Shown piece by piece: positions 1 through 8,661 of a DNA stretch of 43,237 nt. Positions within the stretch are counted from its first letter, which is position 1. Each line of letters begins with the position of its first letter. The stretch comes from a virus: the IMG/VR virus record IMGVR_UViG_3300036791_000563, positions 1-43,237 of that record; one strand, given 5' to 3'. Under the pieces are notes generated by a model. That model was not told the origin of the DNA. It searched no databases and saw only the letters and a program-made list of their open reading frames with translations. The position numbers were made by a program, and so were the translations under genes.

Positions 1-236
1 ATACCTTCCTTAGCATATTTGGCTTTAGTCTCATCATCCATTCCATACCAAAATCTCTGCAATAATTGCCTACCATATGGATGATTCTTCATGAAATCTT
101 TAGTAGCATCACTAGTTACATCCATGAAGCTTTTATCTGATTTAGGCTGATCTGATGGCTGATCTGGTAATGTACTTAATATACTTTTAGGAGGTTGATC
201 TGGTAATTGATCCAATATAGATTGAGGCATTACCAT
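1..236 (-). CDS. 5' fragment of the large internal-virion-type protein (duplicate of the gene at the right end)
   Basis: This is the second copy of the N-terminal ~78 codons of the gene annotated at 40663-43230, cut by the start of the window. On the circular molecule there is only one gene. The start ATG at 234-236 overlaps the end of the upstream gene, whose TAA lies at 230-232. A second in-frame ATG two codons later (228-230) shares one base with that TAA and is an equally plausible start. It carries the Ala-to-Thr difference described for the terminal repeat. It should not be counted as an independent gene. Confidence 0.85.
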   Translation of the reverse strand, partial: MVMPQSILDQLPDQPPKSILSTLPDQPSDQPKSDKSFMDVTSDATKDFMKNHPYGRQLLQRFWYGMDDETKAKYAKEG

Positions 237-243
237 TTACCTA
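1..243. repeat. Direct terminal repeat, left copy (243 bp)
   Basis: Bases 1-243 match 42995-43237 with one difference (T at 116, C at 43110). The repeat shows that the contig is circular or terminally redundant. It lies in the 5' part of the 855-residue virion gene, and the mismatch changes Ala to Thr in that protein. An exact k-mer assembly overlap would not normally contain a mismatch, so it may reflect population variation, a read error or a true repeat with drift. Confidence 0.95.
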
Positions 244-1381
244 CATTGTCAATTAAATGCTGTATATTAGCTTCAGTAACTGGCATTTTATTAGTAGTTA
301 AATAATCTGTAGCTCTTTGCCTAACAGCAGCAGCACTATCAGTAGATGGAGGTTTTGCAAGTTTAGGTTTAGTAGGAGCTACATTAGGAGTAGTAGTAAC
401 AGTTTTCTTAGCAGGAACTACTGGACCACCAAATATACCACCACCAGTTTGGGGAGTAACTTCTGTTGTAGTAATACTACCGGGTTTAGGTGCTGTAGGA
501 GTTTCTTTAGTCTCTCTAGCTTCTTTACCACGAGCGGCAATATTAGCACCAGTTCTAGTAGCTATTGCTCCTTGAACATTCATTTGATTCTTACCCTGCG
601 CGCCAATTTCTTGCATTCTTCCAGATATTCCTAAATTAATCTTATCTCGATCTGTTAGCATTCCAGATGAATAACCTGTATCATAAACTTGAGAAGGATC
701 TTTCGGATTAACGAATATTAGATTTCCGCCCTTCTGTTCTTCTGCTTTCCAATCAGGGTTATTTTTAGAGAATATATATGCTTCAGCGCGATTATTAGAT
801 ATTTCAATCTTTTGCTGAGCATCCTTATCCTTAACTAAATTCTCTCTCTCTACTTCATCTTGCTTTCTTTGATATTGCTCTCTTAACAATATATTCTCAG
901 CTATTTGCCTCTGACCTAAATTCTGACTTTGCTCCATTTGGGCAGGTATAGCCATTTCCTTAGTCTTAGCCTGCCAATCTCCCATTGCTTGATTATATGG
1001 AGCATTCAATATACCTGAAGAAGTCTGATATGCAGCTTGAGGATTACCTTCAAATCCTATTGGCTGACCTCCAACTACTCCGGCAGGTCTACCAGTTCCC
1101 ATACCAGCTAATATTGCTGCAATTCTTTGAAATTTAGAAGGCTGAAAATCACTTCTTTGTGGCATTTGACCTAAAGCACTACTATATGCCGTTTGAGCAG
1201 TATTAGATGGTTGGTATAGTTGCTGCCATTGCTGGTTTATTACATCTGATGGAGATGGGGTATTAGCACTAGGTAATGGCGCGGAATTAGATATAGCTGA
1301 ACTATCCACACTACCACTATTAGGATTATATGGAGTAGGGTTCTGTTGCTGCTGTAATAATGCTAATAATGTTGGATCCAT
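230..1381 (-). CDS. Low-complexity putative internal virion protein (383 aa)
   Basis: No catalytic motif is visible. The first ~60 residues are rich in Pro, Asn, Ser and Gln; the middle (about 150-200) is charged and looks helical or coiled-coil (many Glu, Lys, Arg and Gln); the last ~100 residues are rich in Thr, Pro and Lys. The gene lies between the Q/N-rich 491-residue gene and the 855-residue gene at the distal end of the late block, where podoviruses usually encode ejection proteins, so I infer a virion role. The start ATG (1379-1381) directly follows a TAA that ends an open glycine-rich frame, with GGGGGA just upstream. The end overlaps the start of the next gene (TAATG arrangement), suggesting translational coupling. 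The function is inferred from context only. Confidence 0.6.
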   Translation of the reverse strand: MDPTLLALLQQQQNPTPYNPNSGSVDSSAISNSAPLPSANTPSPSDVINQQWQQLYQPSNTAQTAYSSALGQMPQRSDFQPSKFQRIAAILAGMGTGRPAGVVGGQPIGFEGNPQAAYQTSSGILNAPYNQAMGDWQAKTKEMAIPAQMEQSQNLGQRQIAENILLREQYQRKQDEVERENLVKDKDAQQKIEISNNRAEAYIFSKNNPDWKAEEQKGGNLIFVNPKDPSQVYDTGYSSGMLTDRDKINLGISGRMQEIGAQGKNQMNVQGAIATRTGANIAARGKEARETKETPTAPKPGSITTTEVTPQTGGGIFGGPVVPAKKTVTTTPNVAPTKPKLAKPPSTDSAAAVRQRATDYLTTNKMPVTEANIQHLIDNVGKW

Positions 1382-1483
1382 TTATCCCCCAAAACCTGGA
1401 CCAGGACCATATAAATCGGACATACCTGGGCCATATCCACCACCACCGTAATCTATTGGTGCATAACTAATATTTCCATATCC
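1382..1483 (-). other. In-frame glycine-rich extension behind the TAG stop of the 491-aa gene
   Basis: After the TAG at 1484-1486 the same frame stays open for 33 codons and ends in TAA at 1382-1384, which abuts the next ATG exactly. The encoded peptide is dominated by Gly, Pro, Tyr and Asp and has no upstream start codon except an internal ATG that would give only 13 residues. The composition matches the Gly/Gln/Asn-rich parent protein. It may be a read-through extension, or the old C-terminus cut off by a nonsense change. Confidence 0.45.
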
Positions 1484-2959
1484 CTAATTACTTGTATCTA
1501 GTGGTCCAGTTAATCCACCTTGAATGTCCGCCGCACTAGTTCCTGGTACTAAACCTTGTGGATAAGTAGTTCCAGGTTGATAAGTAGAAGTATCACCGCC
1601 ACCGCCACCTAAATTACCTAACATATTACCTAATCCCCCACCACTACCAGCCCCAACCAAATTACTTAACAATCCTAACCCACTACCAATATTTCCCATT
1701 GCAGATTGGAAATTACCAGGTATATTAGATGCACTAATCTGATTCCTAATATTCTCAAGATTACCCTGATTCCAAGCATTCAATAGATTACTCTGTAATT
1801 GCTGCTGAGTATTAATATTCTGATTACCCATCTGGGTTAATCCATATGATGCTTGCAATTGAGCTAATCTATCTTGATTCGCTAAATTAGCAGATGTTAA
1901 TTGGGCTTGCAATTGCATTTGATCATCAGCAGTCAATCCGCCTAATCCTGCTTCTCTCATTTGAGCATCTAATTGTGCAATAGCTGTTTGAGCTTGCGCG
2001 CCAGCTAATGATGCTTGAGCTTCTCCAGTAGTACCAAATTCTTTACCCTGTTGAACTAATTGTGCTAAATTAGATTGCGCTTGTACATTTTGCGCTCCAA
2101 TTTGTCCAGCACCCTGAGAAGCTAAATTAGCAGACGCGACGCCAATATTACCTAAATTTCCACCACTTATAGCTTGTTGCCGCGTTAATTCATCTTGCAT
2201 ATTAGAATATACTTGTCTAGTAGGAGCTATAGCCGCAGCTATCATATTCTGTTTATCAGCATCACTAAATCCACCAGTATTAATAAAATTCTGATATGAA
2301 CCTATAGCTTGATTTAAATCAGTAAAATATGGATCTACTTTAGCATAAAAATCTGGCCCTAACCCTTGAGCTAATTGTGAGTATCCTGCTCTAGTATCCG
2401 CGCCAGGATCTGTACTAATTCCAAATACATTTGGAGCACTTCCCCCACCACCTCTAGATATTAAATCTAATTGACCATTAGAAGCATTAGGAGCAGCATA
2501 TGCACCATCTGGTAAGCCATACGTACCATTTGAAGAATAATATGCTATACCTGGCGCGCCATTTTGAGTTGCCCAATCTACTGCATCTTGACCAGTTAAT
2601 CCTTTAGCAAATGCTTGAGATAATACGGATGCCGATGGTGTAGATACTGATGAATCTTGCCAACCACCACCCATATTAGCGAATGATGTTGATTGGGTAG
2701 TTGGTAGATTTCCTTGACCAGTAGTATTAACAGCACCTAATGCAGTACCTTGATTAGATGCATAAGGATTAATATAATTACCACCAGTATATTTATTTAA
2801 TCCAGTTATACCACCCCATGTCTGACCTAGATTATTATTTTGCTGGTTTTGCCATTGGTTCATTTGATTCTGAAATTGATTTTGTAATCCTCCATATTGT
2901 TGCTGGGCGAATGTATTTTGATTCTGAATCGCTCCCATTGCAGCATCGTGATCTCCCAT
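1484..2959 (-). CDS. Gln/Asn/Gly-rich putative DNA ejection (internal virion) protein (491 aa)
   Basis: The first ~60 residues are extremely rich in Gln and Asn. A central region (about 210-390) is Ala/Gln-rich and predicted helical, with repeated Gln-Ala-Gln patterns like the long helices of podovirus ejection proteins. The tail (about 420-491) is glycine-rich. The start ATG at 2957-2959 follows a GGAGG seven bases upstream. The gene ends in TAG and is followed by the 33-codon open extension described separately. It is directly downstream of an HNH endonuclease gene. Ejection function is inferred from position, size and composition; no signature motif is visible. Confidence 0.6.
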   Translation of the reverse strand: MGDHDAAMGAIQNQNTFAQQQYGGLQNQFQNQMNQWQNQQNNNLGQTWGGITGLNKYTGGNYINPYASNQGTALGAVNTTGQGNLPTTQSTSFANMGGGWQDSSVSTPSASVLSQAFAKGLTGQDAVDWATQNGAPGIAYYSSNGTYGLPDGAYAAPNASNGQLDLISRGGGGSAPNVFGISTDPGADTRAGYSQLAQGLGPDFYAKVDPYFTDLNQAIGSYQNFINTGGFSDADKQNMIAAAIAPTRQVYSNMQDELTRQQAISGGNLGNIGVASANLASQGAGQIGAQNVQAQSNLAQLVQQGKEFGTTGEAQASLAGAQAQTAIAQLDAQMREAGLGGLTADDQMQLQAQLTSANLANQDRLAQLQASYGLTQMGNQNINTQQQLQSNLLNAWNQGNLENIRNQISASNIPGNFQSAMGNIGSGLGLLSNLVGAGSGGGLGNMLGNLGGGGGDTSTYQPGTTYPQGLVPGTSAADIQGGLTGPLDTSN

Positions 2960-3043
2960 AACTTAGCCTCCAGTTTGCCATCGGGACTCATGGCAAGGAG
3001 TTTTAGAATATAAAATGGTGGACGGGGTGCCATATGGTACATA

Positions 3044-3478
3044 TTAATTCTCCTCTGTAGATTTAGAGTTAGGCCATTTACCCCAATCAGGTTTTTTTAA
3101 ATCATTATATCCTTTTCCATGCCATCGACCACTCTCTACAGCATGATATAAGTTATCAGATTGATCCCCTACATGCAAATGGAATGGATTTATACAATTT
3201 CTCCTATTACAGTTATGAGAAACCACAAATTCAGATTCCATTCTAATTCCATAAAAGCAATGAGCTACAAATCTATGAACTTTATACGTTTTCCCTAAAA
3301 TTCTAACTTGTCCATAACCCCTAACTGGATCTGTAGTTCCAGTAAAAATCCAGCAACCATCCTCATTAACATACATTTTTCTAAGAATATTTTGAAGTGG
3401 AGTTTTATAATAACTTGTAAACTGTAAATCTATAAAACTACGTTTAACACCTTTTTCCTGACCTATCACTCCAGCCAT
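3044..3478 (-). CDS. HNH homing endonuclease (144 aa)
   Basis: The protein has an HNH-type core: an N-terminal Cys-Trp segment (around 42-43), then a His-Arg-Phe-Val-Ala-His segment, a Ser-His-Asn-Cys-Asn-Arg-Arg-Asn-Cys motif, and Asn-Pro-Phe-His-Leu ahead of a Gly-Asp-Gln-Ser-Asp-Asn stretch. This is the layout of phage HNH endonucleases of the HNH_3 type. It resembles the HNH protein at 32478-32987. It is a free-standing gene lodged between a small membrane protein and the 491-residue virion gene, and its sequence contains no CGCG, unlike the backbone. It is expected to nick or cut a site in or near the neighbouring conserved gene and spread by homing; the target is not known. Confidence 0.85.
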   Translation of the reverse strand: MAGVIGQEKGVKRSFIDLQFTSYYKTPLQNILRKMYVNEDGCWIFTGTTDPVRGYGQVRILGKTYKVHRFVAHCFYGIRMESEFVVSHNCNRRNCINPFHLHVGDQSDNLYHAVESGRWHGKGYNDLKKPDWGKWPNSKSTEEN

Positions 3479-3507
3479 ATGTATATGAACCTTTCAATTA
3501 CGATATT

Positions 3508-3684
3508 TTATAACCTTCTCGGAAGAGGTATATCGAATCCAAATAACTGAATTAGGTACAAGATAATCAATACAACTACAATAACTATAATCGCTCTCTT
3601 AAAGGGTTCTGGCATAGGGATATAAGTTACTATTAAATATACCAGAAATCCTAATATAGCTATTGATAGAATTAGGGTAATCAT
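3508..3684 (-). CDS. Small two-helix membrane protein, holin candidate (58 aa)
   Basis: The translation shows two hydrophobic helices (about residues 2-22 and 30-48) separated by a short polar, proline-containing turn, with a basic C-terminus ending Pro-Arg-Arg-Leu. This pattern resembles the small Thivi_2564-type membrane proteins found in many phage and bacterial genomes. The start ATG overlaps the region just after the stop of the GNAT gene, so the two are probably co-translated. In this position a pinholin or holin role is reasonable, but no recognisable endolysin lies next to it, so the assignment rests on topology and context. Confidence 0.65.
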   Translation of the reverse strand: MITLILSIAILGFLVYLIVTYIPMPEPFKRAIIVIVVVLIILYLIQLFGFDIPLPRRL

Positions 3685-3686
3685 AC

Positions 3687-4067
3687 CTAACCTTTATATA
3701 TCAATATTTTATCTACAGGATCTTTAAACCCAACTTTTTTAAGATGCCTTTCCCAATCTTCATTATTTGCAGAGGCTTGTATAGTTAAATTATTCTTTCC
3801 TGCAGTAAATAATATAGCCTGAAACATTTTATGATAGGCTTCTAGTCTTTCCTTAATACTTCTACTTAAATCACTTATAGCGATTAATTCTGCCTGAATT
3901 TGAAGAGTACCGAATATAATTATCTCACCATTATCATCTACAACTACATACTTATCTAGTAATATTCTATTGTCAATAGGAAATGAGAATGATTCTTTAT
4001 AATACTTTTCATGAATTTCTCTTAATTTATCTACATCATCCTCATTCATTAAACGAATAATACTCAT
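3687..4067 (-). CDS. GNAT-like N-acetyltransferase (126 aa)
   Basis: The sequence looks like the compact GNAT-like proteins often seen downstream of podovirus tail genes. It has an N-terminal Met-Asn-Glu-Asp-Asp segment with a helix containing Ile-His-Glu-Lys-Tyr-Tyr, a central beta pair (Tyr-Val-Val-Val-Asp-Asp...Gly), and a C-terminal Trp-Glu-Arg-His-Leu-Lys-Lys-Val-Gly-Phe motif typical of the last GNAT helix and strand. The start overlaps the stop of the fibre-like gene by four bases (ATGA). The stop is TAG; reading past it would end two codons later in a TGA that overlaps the next ATG. Substrate unknown; a virion- or host-modification role is speculative. Confidence 0.7.
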   Translation of the reverse strand: MSIIRLMNEDDVDKLREIHEKYYKESFSFPIDNRILLDKYVVVDDNGEIIIFGTLQIQAELIAISDLSRSIKERLEAYHKMFQAILFTAGKNNLTIQASANNEDWERHLKKVGFKDPVDKILIYKG

Positions 4068-4600
4068 TTATACCTATATGTTCCACTAATATTCAATATA
4101 AATCCTGATAATTGAGCATTTGTTACACTCGAGCCCGAACCCACAGTAAAAGGTATCATACTATTAGTACCCTGAGATACTACCATCGTTAATGCTAAAG
4201 TCGTATTATTAAAACCTATTGAACATGCAAAATTCGTACCAACTATACATGGGAAGGGTAATCCACCAATTTGGGCAAATGCAGCATTAGTGGTAGTAGG
4301 ATATTTAATTGATGCAGAGAAAATAACAATATCATCCATTTTTAACCAAATAGGACTTCCATTGGTTACTGTAGTTATTGCTAAACCTGCTCCACTAGAA
4401 TCATTTGGTACCCATATGCCTCTTGTTGATAATAAAATAGGATTTGAAGAAACTAAATTTCCACTACTATCAATAGATAATCCATAACTATTAATTAATT
4501 TTTGTAATGTATCAACTTTATTAATCAAATCAAGTATAGTTTGATATAAAGCTGGATTACTTACTTGGGTTGAAGATTGATTAAGAGAGCTTGTACTCAT
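4064..4600 (-). CDS. Putative tail fibre / receptor-binding tip protein (178 aa)
   Basis: An N-terminal ~55 residues contains a short heptad-like helix (Leu-Ile-Asn-Lys-Val-Asp-Thr-Leu-Gln-Lys-Leu-Ile), as in trimeric fibre shafts. The remaining ~120 residues are Thr/Ser/Asn/Gly-rich and beta-predicted, with the phage fibre-like pattern Gly-Ile-Trp-Val-Pro-Asn-Asp-Ser-Ser-Gly-Ala-Gly and a Gly-Gly-Leu-Pro-Phe-Pro turn. The gene follows the nozzle-like gene with a four-base ATGA overlap and precedes GNAT with another, placing it in a translationally coupled tail cluster. It is most likely a small receptor-binding or fibre-tip protein; the receptor is not predictable. Confidence 0.65.
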   Translation of the reverse strand: MSTSSLNQSSTQVSNPALYQTILDLINKVDTLQKLINSYGLSIDSSGNLVSSNPILLSTRGIWVPNDSSGAGLAITTVTNGSPIWLKMDDIVIFSASIKYPTTTNAAFAQIGGLPFPCIVGTNFACSIGFNNTTLALTMVVSQGTNSMIPFTVGSGSSVTNAQLSGFILNISGTYRYK

Positions 4601-6672
4601 ACTGGTGGGGTAGAATAAACCTTTTTAATGTAAGCTACCATTTTGCTAAGATCGAAATAACCATTATTTGGAACTTGAGATACTATGTAGAACTTTTGAG
4701 ACATAAAATTAGTCCAAATCAATGGCTCATTACCCATTTTAAGAATAATTGGAACCGGAGCATTAACAAAACTTCTTCCATCACCTTGATTTACAATCGT
4801 AGTAGTAAAATTGACTGGAGTTGAGGAATTGCCAGAAACCTTACATCTAATGGAATTAATATGAATAATATTATCTTCCCCATTATTAAATAAATATGAT
4901 TGGATATATGGAGATAATATAGTTTCCTTAGTTGCACTAGAACCATTATAAACGTAGGTACTACCATGCATATTATCATTAACTAATAGCTTGAAAGTAC
5001 CACCAGTTTCCCATCCTACAAATGTCACTGGATCAATTGATGCAAGTTGAAATCCCCATACAGACCATTTAACAGCATCACTAAAATTCTTCCCAGCAGT
5101 ATATGCAGTCGCGCCAATAAAACTATTACTATAATCACATAATAATAAAGTAAAACCAGTTTCCCCTCCCGCTGTCCCTACAGGAAACTGAGCCCCAAAA
5201 TAAATCTTCTTATTTATGGTATCAAGTACAGGATAAAATTTACCAAAATAAAATTTAGTATTATCTCCCGGAGCCATAATCATTATTTTCCATAAATCAG
5301 CAATCTTCCATGTTATCTCCGGTCTAACGAATAATCCATTAAATGTGTACATACCAGTTTCATTACATATAATACAATATTCATAATTAACTCCCCCAGT
5401 ATCTAATACCGTCATTACCCCATTAACAAATGCTCCACTTCCCTCATCTATAACTTGTGGAGTCCAAGTGGCAGGTACGTTACCATTATCTGTTAATGCT
5501 ATAGTCCTAGTCCATTTGAAAGCATAACAAATATCGCGATATTCTTGACAAGCAGTAATTCCAAGTTCTAACGCGATACCTGTATAACTCATTATAGCTT
5601 GTGGTTCATTAGTATCAATAACGACATAACCATTTAAAGTATCAAATGTTTCTGGATCACCAACGTTACTAAATAATATAGTATTAGGAGTTAGTTTAAC
5701 CGTTAAGGCACTGAAATTCGAACCACCAGTTCTTAAAGTAATTGTTTCAGTCGGAAACCCCCATATTACCATTCTATTATGATATTTGCCTATCCCAACT
5801 CCGCATGGTATTTGATCAAATATACGAAAAAGATAAGTTCCATCAGCCAACAAGGTAGAATCTGGAGGATTAATATCTACCGTAGTCGTAACATTATCTG
5901 CTACCCTAATCGCAAGAAAAACTGGTGGTATAATCTGAGTACCAGTAGGACTAACGGAAGAAATAGAATTAGATAAACTAACATAAATTCTTCTAGCAAC
6001 GGTACCTGCTGGTCCTATTGGGAGAGAAACATTATGAATAATTTGATTTCCTGCTGTAATATCTATTCCAGGGGGATAAAAAGTAAGCGAAGATATAAAT
6101 CCCGTATCACTTTCAAATGCTACTGCAACAGAATGATGCCCAATATCAGTAGCTCCACCAGCTATAGCTGTAATTGCCCATGCTCCGGTACTTGGTCTAG
6201 TACCTCCAGCAGGTCTAAAATTAGTCCCATCAAACATATAAATACTTGCCGCGCCGGGATTTATTCCAACAGTAGCATAAGAAAATGTAATATATGCCCT
6301 TCCATTTATATTAACATAGTCAAAATCTATAGGGGGAGAATAGAGTGGAGTACCTATATTTAATAATAAAGCTGAAGGATTCGTGGCTAATACTGGAGAT
6401 ATTTCCTGCTGAAAAAAACTACCATTATGATCGAGTCCAAGTAGAAATACAGTTGTTGTGCCGGAAATATTGGAAATATAAACTCTCTGACGAACCATGC
6501 CATCATTTCCAGGATAATCCATCGTCAGTGCTTGACGACAAATTACGGATGACTGATTATAATCAACATTCAAACAATCTGTAAAATGATCTTTTGGGCA
6601 TGCACTAAAATCGCCACGTACCCATAATCCATTAAATGAATCTATCGTTATAGGTTGATGAGAATTTGGCAT
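4597..6672 (-). CDS. Tail nozzle / DNA stabilisation-like tail protein (691 aa)
   Basis: This is the largest protein of the tail cluster. It is beta-rich throughout and begins with a short Asn-Gly-Leu-Trp-Val-Arg-Gly-Asp segment and then an Asp-Cys-Leu-Asn-Val-Asp-Tyr motif, an opening that I associate with nozzle or stabilisation proteins (T7 gp12 / P22 gp10-like) of podoviruses. It follows the 244-residue head-tail adaptor with no other gene between, the usual order adaptor-nozzle-fibre. The 3' end overlaps the fibre-like gene by four bases. A beta-propeller fold is plausible. The family is assigned from position, size and N-terminal pattern; no active-site motif is expected. Confidence 0.7.
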   Translation of the reverse strand: MPNSHQPITIDSFNGLWVRGDFSACPKDHFTDCLNVDYNQSSVICRQALTMDYPGNDGMVRQRVYISNISGTTTVFLLGLDHNGSFFQQEISPVLATNPSALLLNIGTPLYSPPIDFDYVNINGRAYITFSYATVGINPGAASIYMFDGTNFRPAGGTRPSTGAWAITAIAGGATDIGHHSVAVAFESDTGFISSLTFYPPGIDITAGNQIIHNVSLPIGPAGTVARRIYVSLSNSISSVSPTGTQIIPPVFLAIRVADNVTTTVDINPPDSTLLADGTYLFRIFDQIPCGVGIGKYHNRMVIWGFPTETITLRTGGSNFSALTVKLTPNTILFSNVGDPETFDTLNGYVVIDTNEPQAIMSYTGIALELGITACQEYRDICYAFKWTRTIALTDNGNVPATWTPQVIDEGSGAFVNGVMTVLDTGGVNYEYCIICNETGMYTFNGLFVRPEITWKIADLWKIMIMAPGDNTKFYFGKFYPVLDTINKKIYFGAQFPVGTAGGETGFTLLLCDYSNSFIGATAYTAGKNFSDAVKWSVWGFQLASIDPVTFVGWETGGTFKLLVNDNMHGSTYVYNGSSATKETILSPYIQSYLFNNGEDNIIHINSIRCKVSGNSSTPVNFTTTIVNQGDGRSFVNAPVPIILKMGNEPLIWTNFMSQKFYIVSQVPNNGYFDLSKMVAYIKKVYSTPPV

Positions 6673-6691
6673 TCTTTTACCCTAAATTAAA

Positions 6692-7426
6692 CTAATATCC
6701 TCTTATTTTAAATCTGGCCATAAATGGTCTTCTTCTAGTAGTTTGGGTTTGCCGATTCTTGGTATTTATTCCAAGCATTCTATCAAGCGCATTAGAAGCA
6801 TCCCCGTTTAATACCCCAGCTCTATCTTCATTCTCTCCAATATACTGAGCAACCAATCCCGCAGTTCTGAAAGCGAGAGTAGTTCTTGAGTTAAACATTG
6901 GAATTACCGAATTTTGATCTAATATTAATAGCGCGGTATTCCCAATATAATTCATCATAACTTCTCTATTTTGGGTCGCGCCCAAAAATTGAATTTGCTG
7001 ATTATTAAATGACCAAAATATTAGTGCCTCTACTAACTGAACATAAGGTGGAAGAAATTCAACTCTTGTCATCTCTTGAAAATCTTCCGCACTTCCTGCT
7101 AATCTCTCCAACAATTTTTGTGGTACTATTAAATCTTGAGGTAATGGCGGTCCAGATTCGAAAATTAATGTGCCACTAACATTAACAGGTTGACCCGGTT
7201 CAGTACCACCCCAACTCTTAATTCCAGCTTGAATAATTACAGATTTAGATTGTTCGTTAGCTATTGGAATATTATTATTCTGACATTCCTCAATCATTTC
7301 ATTATATGCAATTTTTAGATATGGGAGCATTACTGCATAACTAAAATATGTTTTATTAACATCATTTAGTAATGCAGCAGAATCATCCATTATACTCCCT
7401 GCAGTTATTCCGCCAGTAGTTTGCAT
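6692..7426 (-). CDS. Head-tail connector / adaptor protein (244 aa)
   Basis: The protein is largely helical, with a Tyr-Leu-Lys-Ile-Ala-Tyr-Asn-Glu-Met helix near residue 35, a Pro-Leu-Pro-Gln-Asp-Leu-Ile-Val-Pro segment around 95, and a Tyr-Val-Gln-Leu-Val-Glu-Ala helix near 128. These features recall gp11/gp4-like connector proteins that dock on the portal. Its place directly before the nozzle-like gene supports this. It ends in a basic Arg-rich tail and a TAG stop. It begins eight bases after the stop of the preceding gene, with an AGG in that gap. Confidence 0.7.
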   Translation of the reverse strand: MQTTGGITAGSIMDDSAALLNDVNKTYFSYAVMLPYLKIAYNEMIEECQNNNIPIANEQSKSVIIQAGIKSWGGTEPGQPVNVSGTLIFESGPPLPQDLIVPQKLLERLAGSAEDFQEMTRVEFLPPYVQLVEALIFWSFNNQQIQFLGATQNREVMMNYIGNTALLILDQNSVIPMFNSRTTLAFRTAGLVAQYIGENEDRAGVLNGDASNALDRMLGINTKNRQTQTTRRRPFMARFKIRGY

Positions 7427-7434
7427 ATCTTTAC

Positions 7435-8115
7435 CTATGCTACAAAAGTTAATCCTAATTCCTTAGCCTTAACAGGATCATTAACAGCTTTACAAGTTCT
7501 GCATACAGGAAATGCTGGATTCATTAACTCACCACAAGCCTTACAATGAACCATCTCGAATGCTTTAGTATTCTCCATCCATGCTTTTTTTAAGCTCAAT
7601 GTTTCTGCTGCCATTCTAGCATCATCACTAACTACTACTGGGCTACCATTAGTGCGCGCCCACATAATATCAGTCATATTTATTAAATCTTGGTACCATA
7701 GCTTTTGCATTGCTATAGCTTCAGCGATTTTATCTTTATGCTTTTCTTTAACTTCTTCCTTAGTTAACTTACCAGGAACCCAGAATATCGCAGGCTGCTT
7801 TATTCCTAATTCTCCCATTAGCAGTCCTATGGCATAATCGTTTATTATACTCTTAGCCATATCCATTGATGATACTGGAATTTCAAGCCACGGCTGGCCT
7901 TCTTCTAATTCCTTAAACCAGCTACCTGGGGTAATATGAACTACCTGAATATCATTAGGTTTCGCGGCAGGAATATGATATGTACCTGGAAATACCGTAT
8001 AGTTTACTGATTTTATCTCCTTCTGATATCCACTTACTATAGTACTATTATCATAAGGATTTGGATTCATCCTAATTATTTTAGCCGCATTCCCACTTAA
8101 GTATCCATATCCCAT
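7435..8115 (-). CDS. Zinc-ribbon-tailed protein of the connector region (226 aa)
   Basis: No enzymatic motif is recognised in the first ~190 residues, which mix beta and helical segments. The last ~35 residues hold Cys-Lys-Ala-Cys and Cys-Arg-Thr-Cys pairs 12 residues apart, a clear zinc ribbon. The ATG directly follows the TAG stop of the 181-residue gene in the same frame (TAGATG), so read-through would fuse the two. Its place between the capsid-associated genes and the adaptor suggests a head or connector component. The zinc ribbon could serve protein-protein contact during assembly; that is inference. Confidence 0.6.
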   Translation of the reverse strand: MGYGYLSGNAAKIIRMNPNPYDNSTIVSGYQKEIKSVNYTVFPGTYHIPAAKPNDIQVVHITPGSWFKELEEGQPWLEIPVSSMDMAKSIINDYAIGLLMGELGIKQPAIFWVPGKLTKEEVKEKHKDKIAEAIAMQKLWYQDLINMTDIMWARTNGSPVVVSDDARMAAETLSLKKAWMENTKAFEMVHCKACGELMNPAFPVCRTCKAVNDPVKAKELGLTFVA

Positions 8116-8661
8116 CTAATTATCTCCATAATTTCGCGGTACTATTATAGCTTGATCATGTGCTAAACTATCACCCACATCAGTTTCATTTCCAAATAAT
8201 TCTTTTTCTAATTCTTTTATTCTTAACTCCGCACTTTCCTTAGTATTTAAATCTTTTTCATCCGGTTTATATTTCGCGAGATTAGATTTACCTTGCGCGC
8301 TATAAACCGTATCTATTACAAATTCCGTAACTTCCCATTTTGGTGCTAATGGATTATGATCCTTATCCTCATAAACCCATAGAGGTTCATAAGTTAATTT
8401 TGCGCCTGGTAGTTCTTTAGCATTAATCTTTGGAACCACCACTAATCTCTCTAATACATACTTATGCTGAATCCATTGTTTATATTTTGGTACCTCTCTT
8501 ACCTCTGGTATTAACAATGGGAATCCTTCATCTATTACATCTATCAATCTTTTCTCATACTGATCATCACTAAATACAATGCGCCAAATTGGGTCGCCAG
8601 TTATAGTATCGACCCCAAAATACTCTATTAATCTTCGATTGAGAGAATCTATAGACTCCAT
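8116..8661 (-). CDS. Uncharacterised structural-region protein (181 aa)
   Basis: I do not recognise the family. The protein has an N-terminal helix followed by a Trp-Arg-Ile-Val-Phe segment and several beta-like Val/Ile stretches; a lysine/glutamate-rich helix occupies about 130-160. The combination of an aromatic-rich central half with a charged helical tail is common in small head-completion proteins. The gene starts directly after the TAA of the 93-residue gene (TAAATG) and its TAG stop abuts the next ATG in frame. The neighbours (capsid upstream, adaptor downstream) suggest a head or connector accessory role. Confidence 0.55.
   Translation of the reverse strand: MESIDSLNRRLIEYFGVDTITGDPIWRIVFSDDQYEKRLIDVIDEGFPLLIPEVREVPKYKQWIQHKYVLERLVVVPKINAKELPGAKLTYEPLWVYEDKDHNPLAPKWEVTEFVIDTVYSAQGKSNLAKYKPDEKDLNTKESAELRIKELEKELFGNETDVGDSLAHDQAIIVPRNYGDN

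Noticed and set aside
2860-3042. Leftward 60-codon frame upstream of the 491-residue gene
   Set aside because: It overlaps the well-supported 491-residue gene in another frame for most of its length and has no good ribosome-binding site. Its first ~25 codons look somewhat protein-like, so it may be the scar of a gene displaced by the HNH insertion, but it is not a supported gene.
7435-8661. Fusion of the 181- and 226-residue proteins
   Set aside because: They are in one frame with TAG directly before ATG, but TAG is used as a stop elsewhere and both parts have sensible ends, so two genes are kept.
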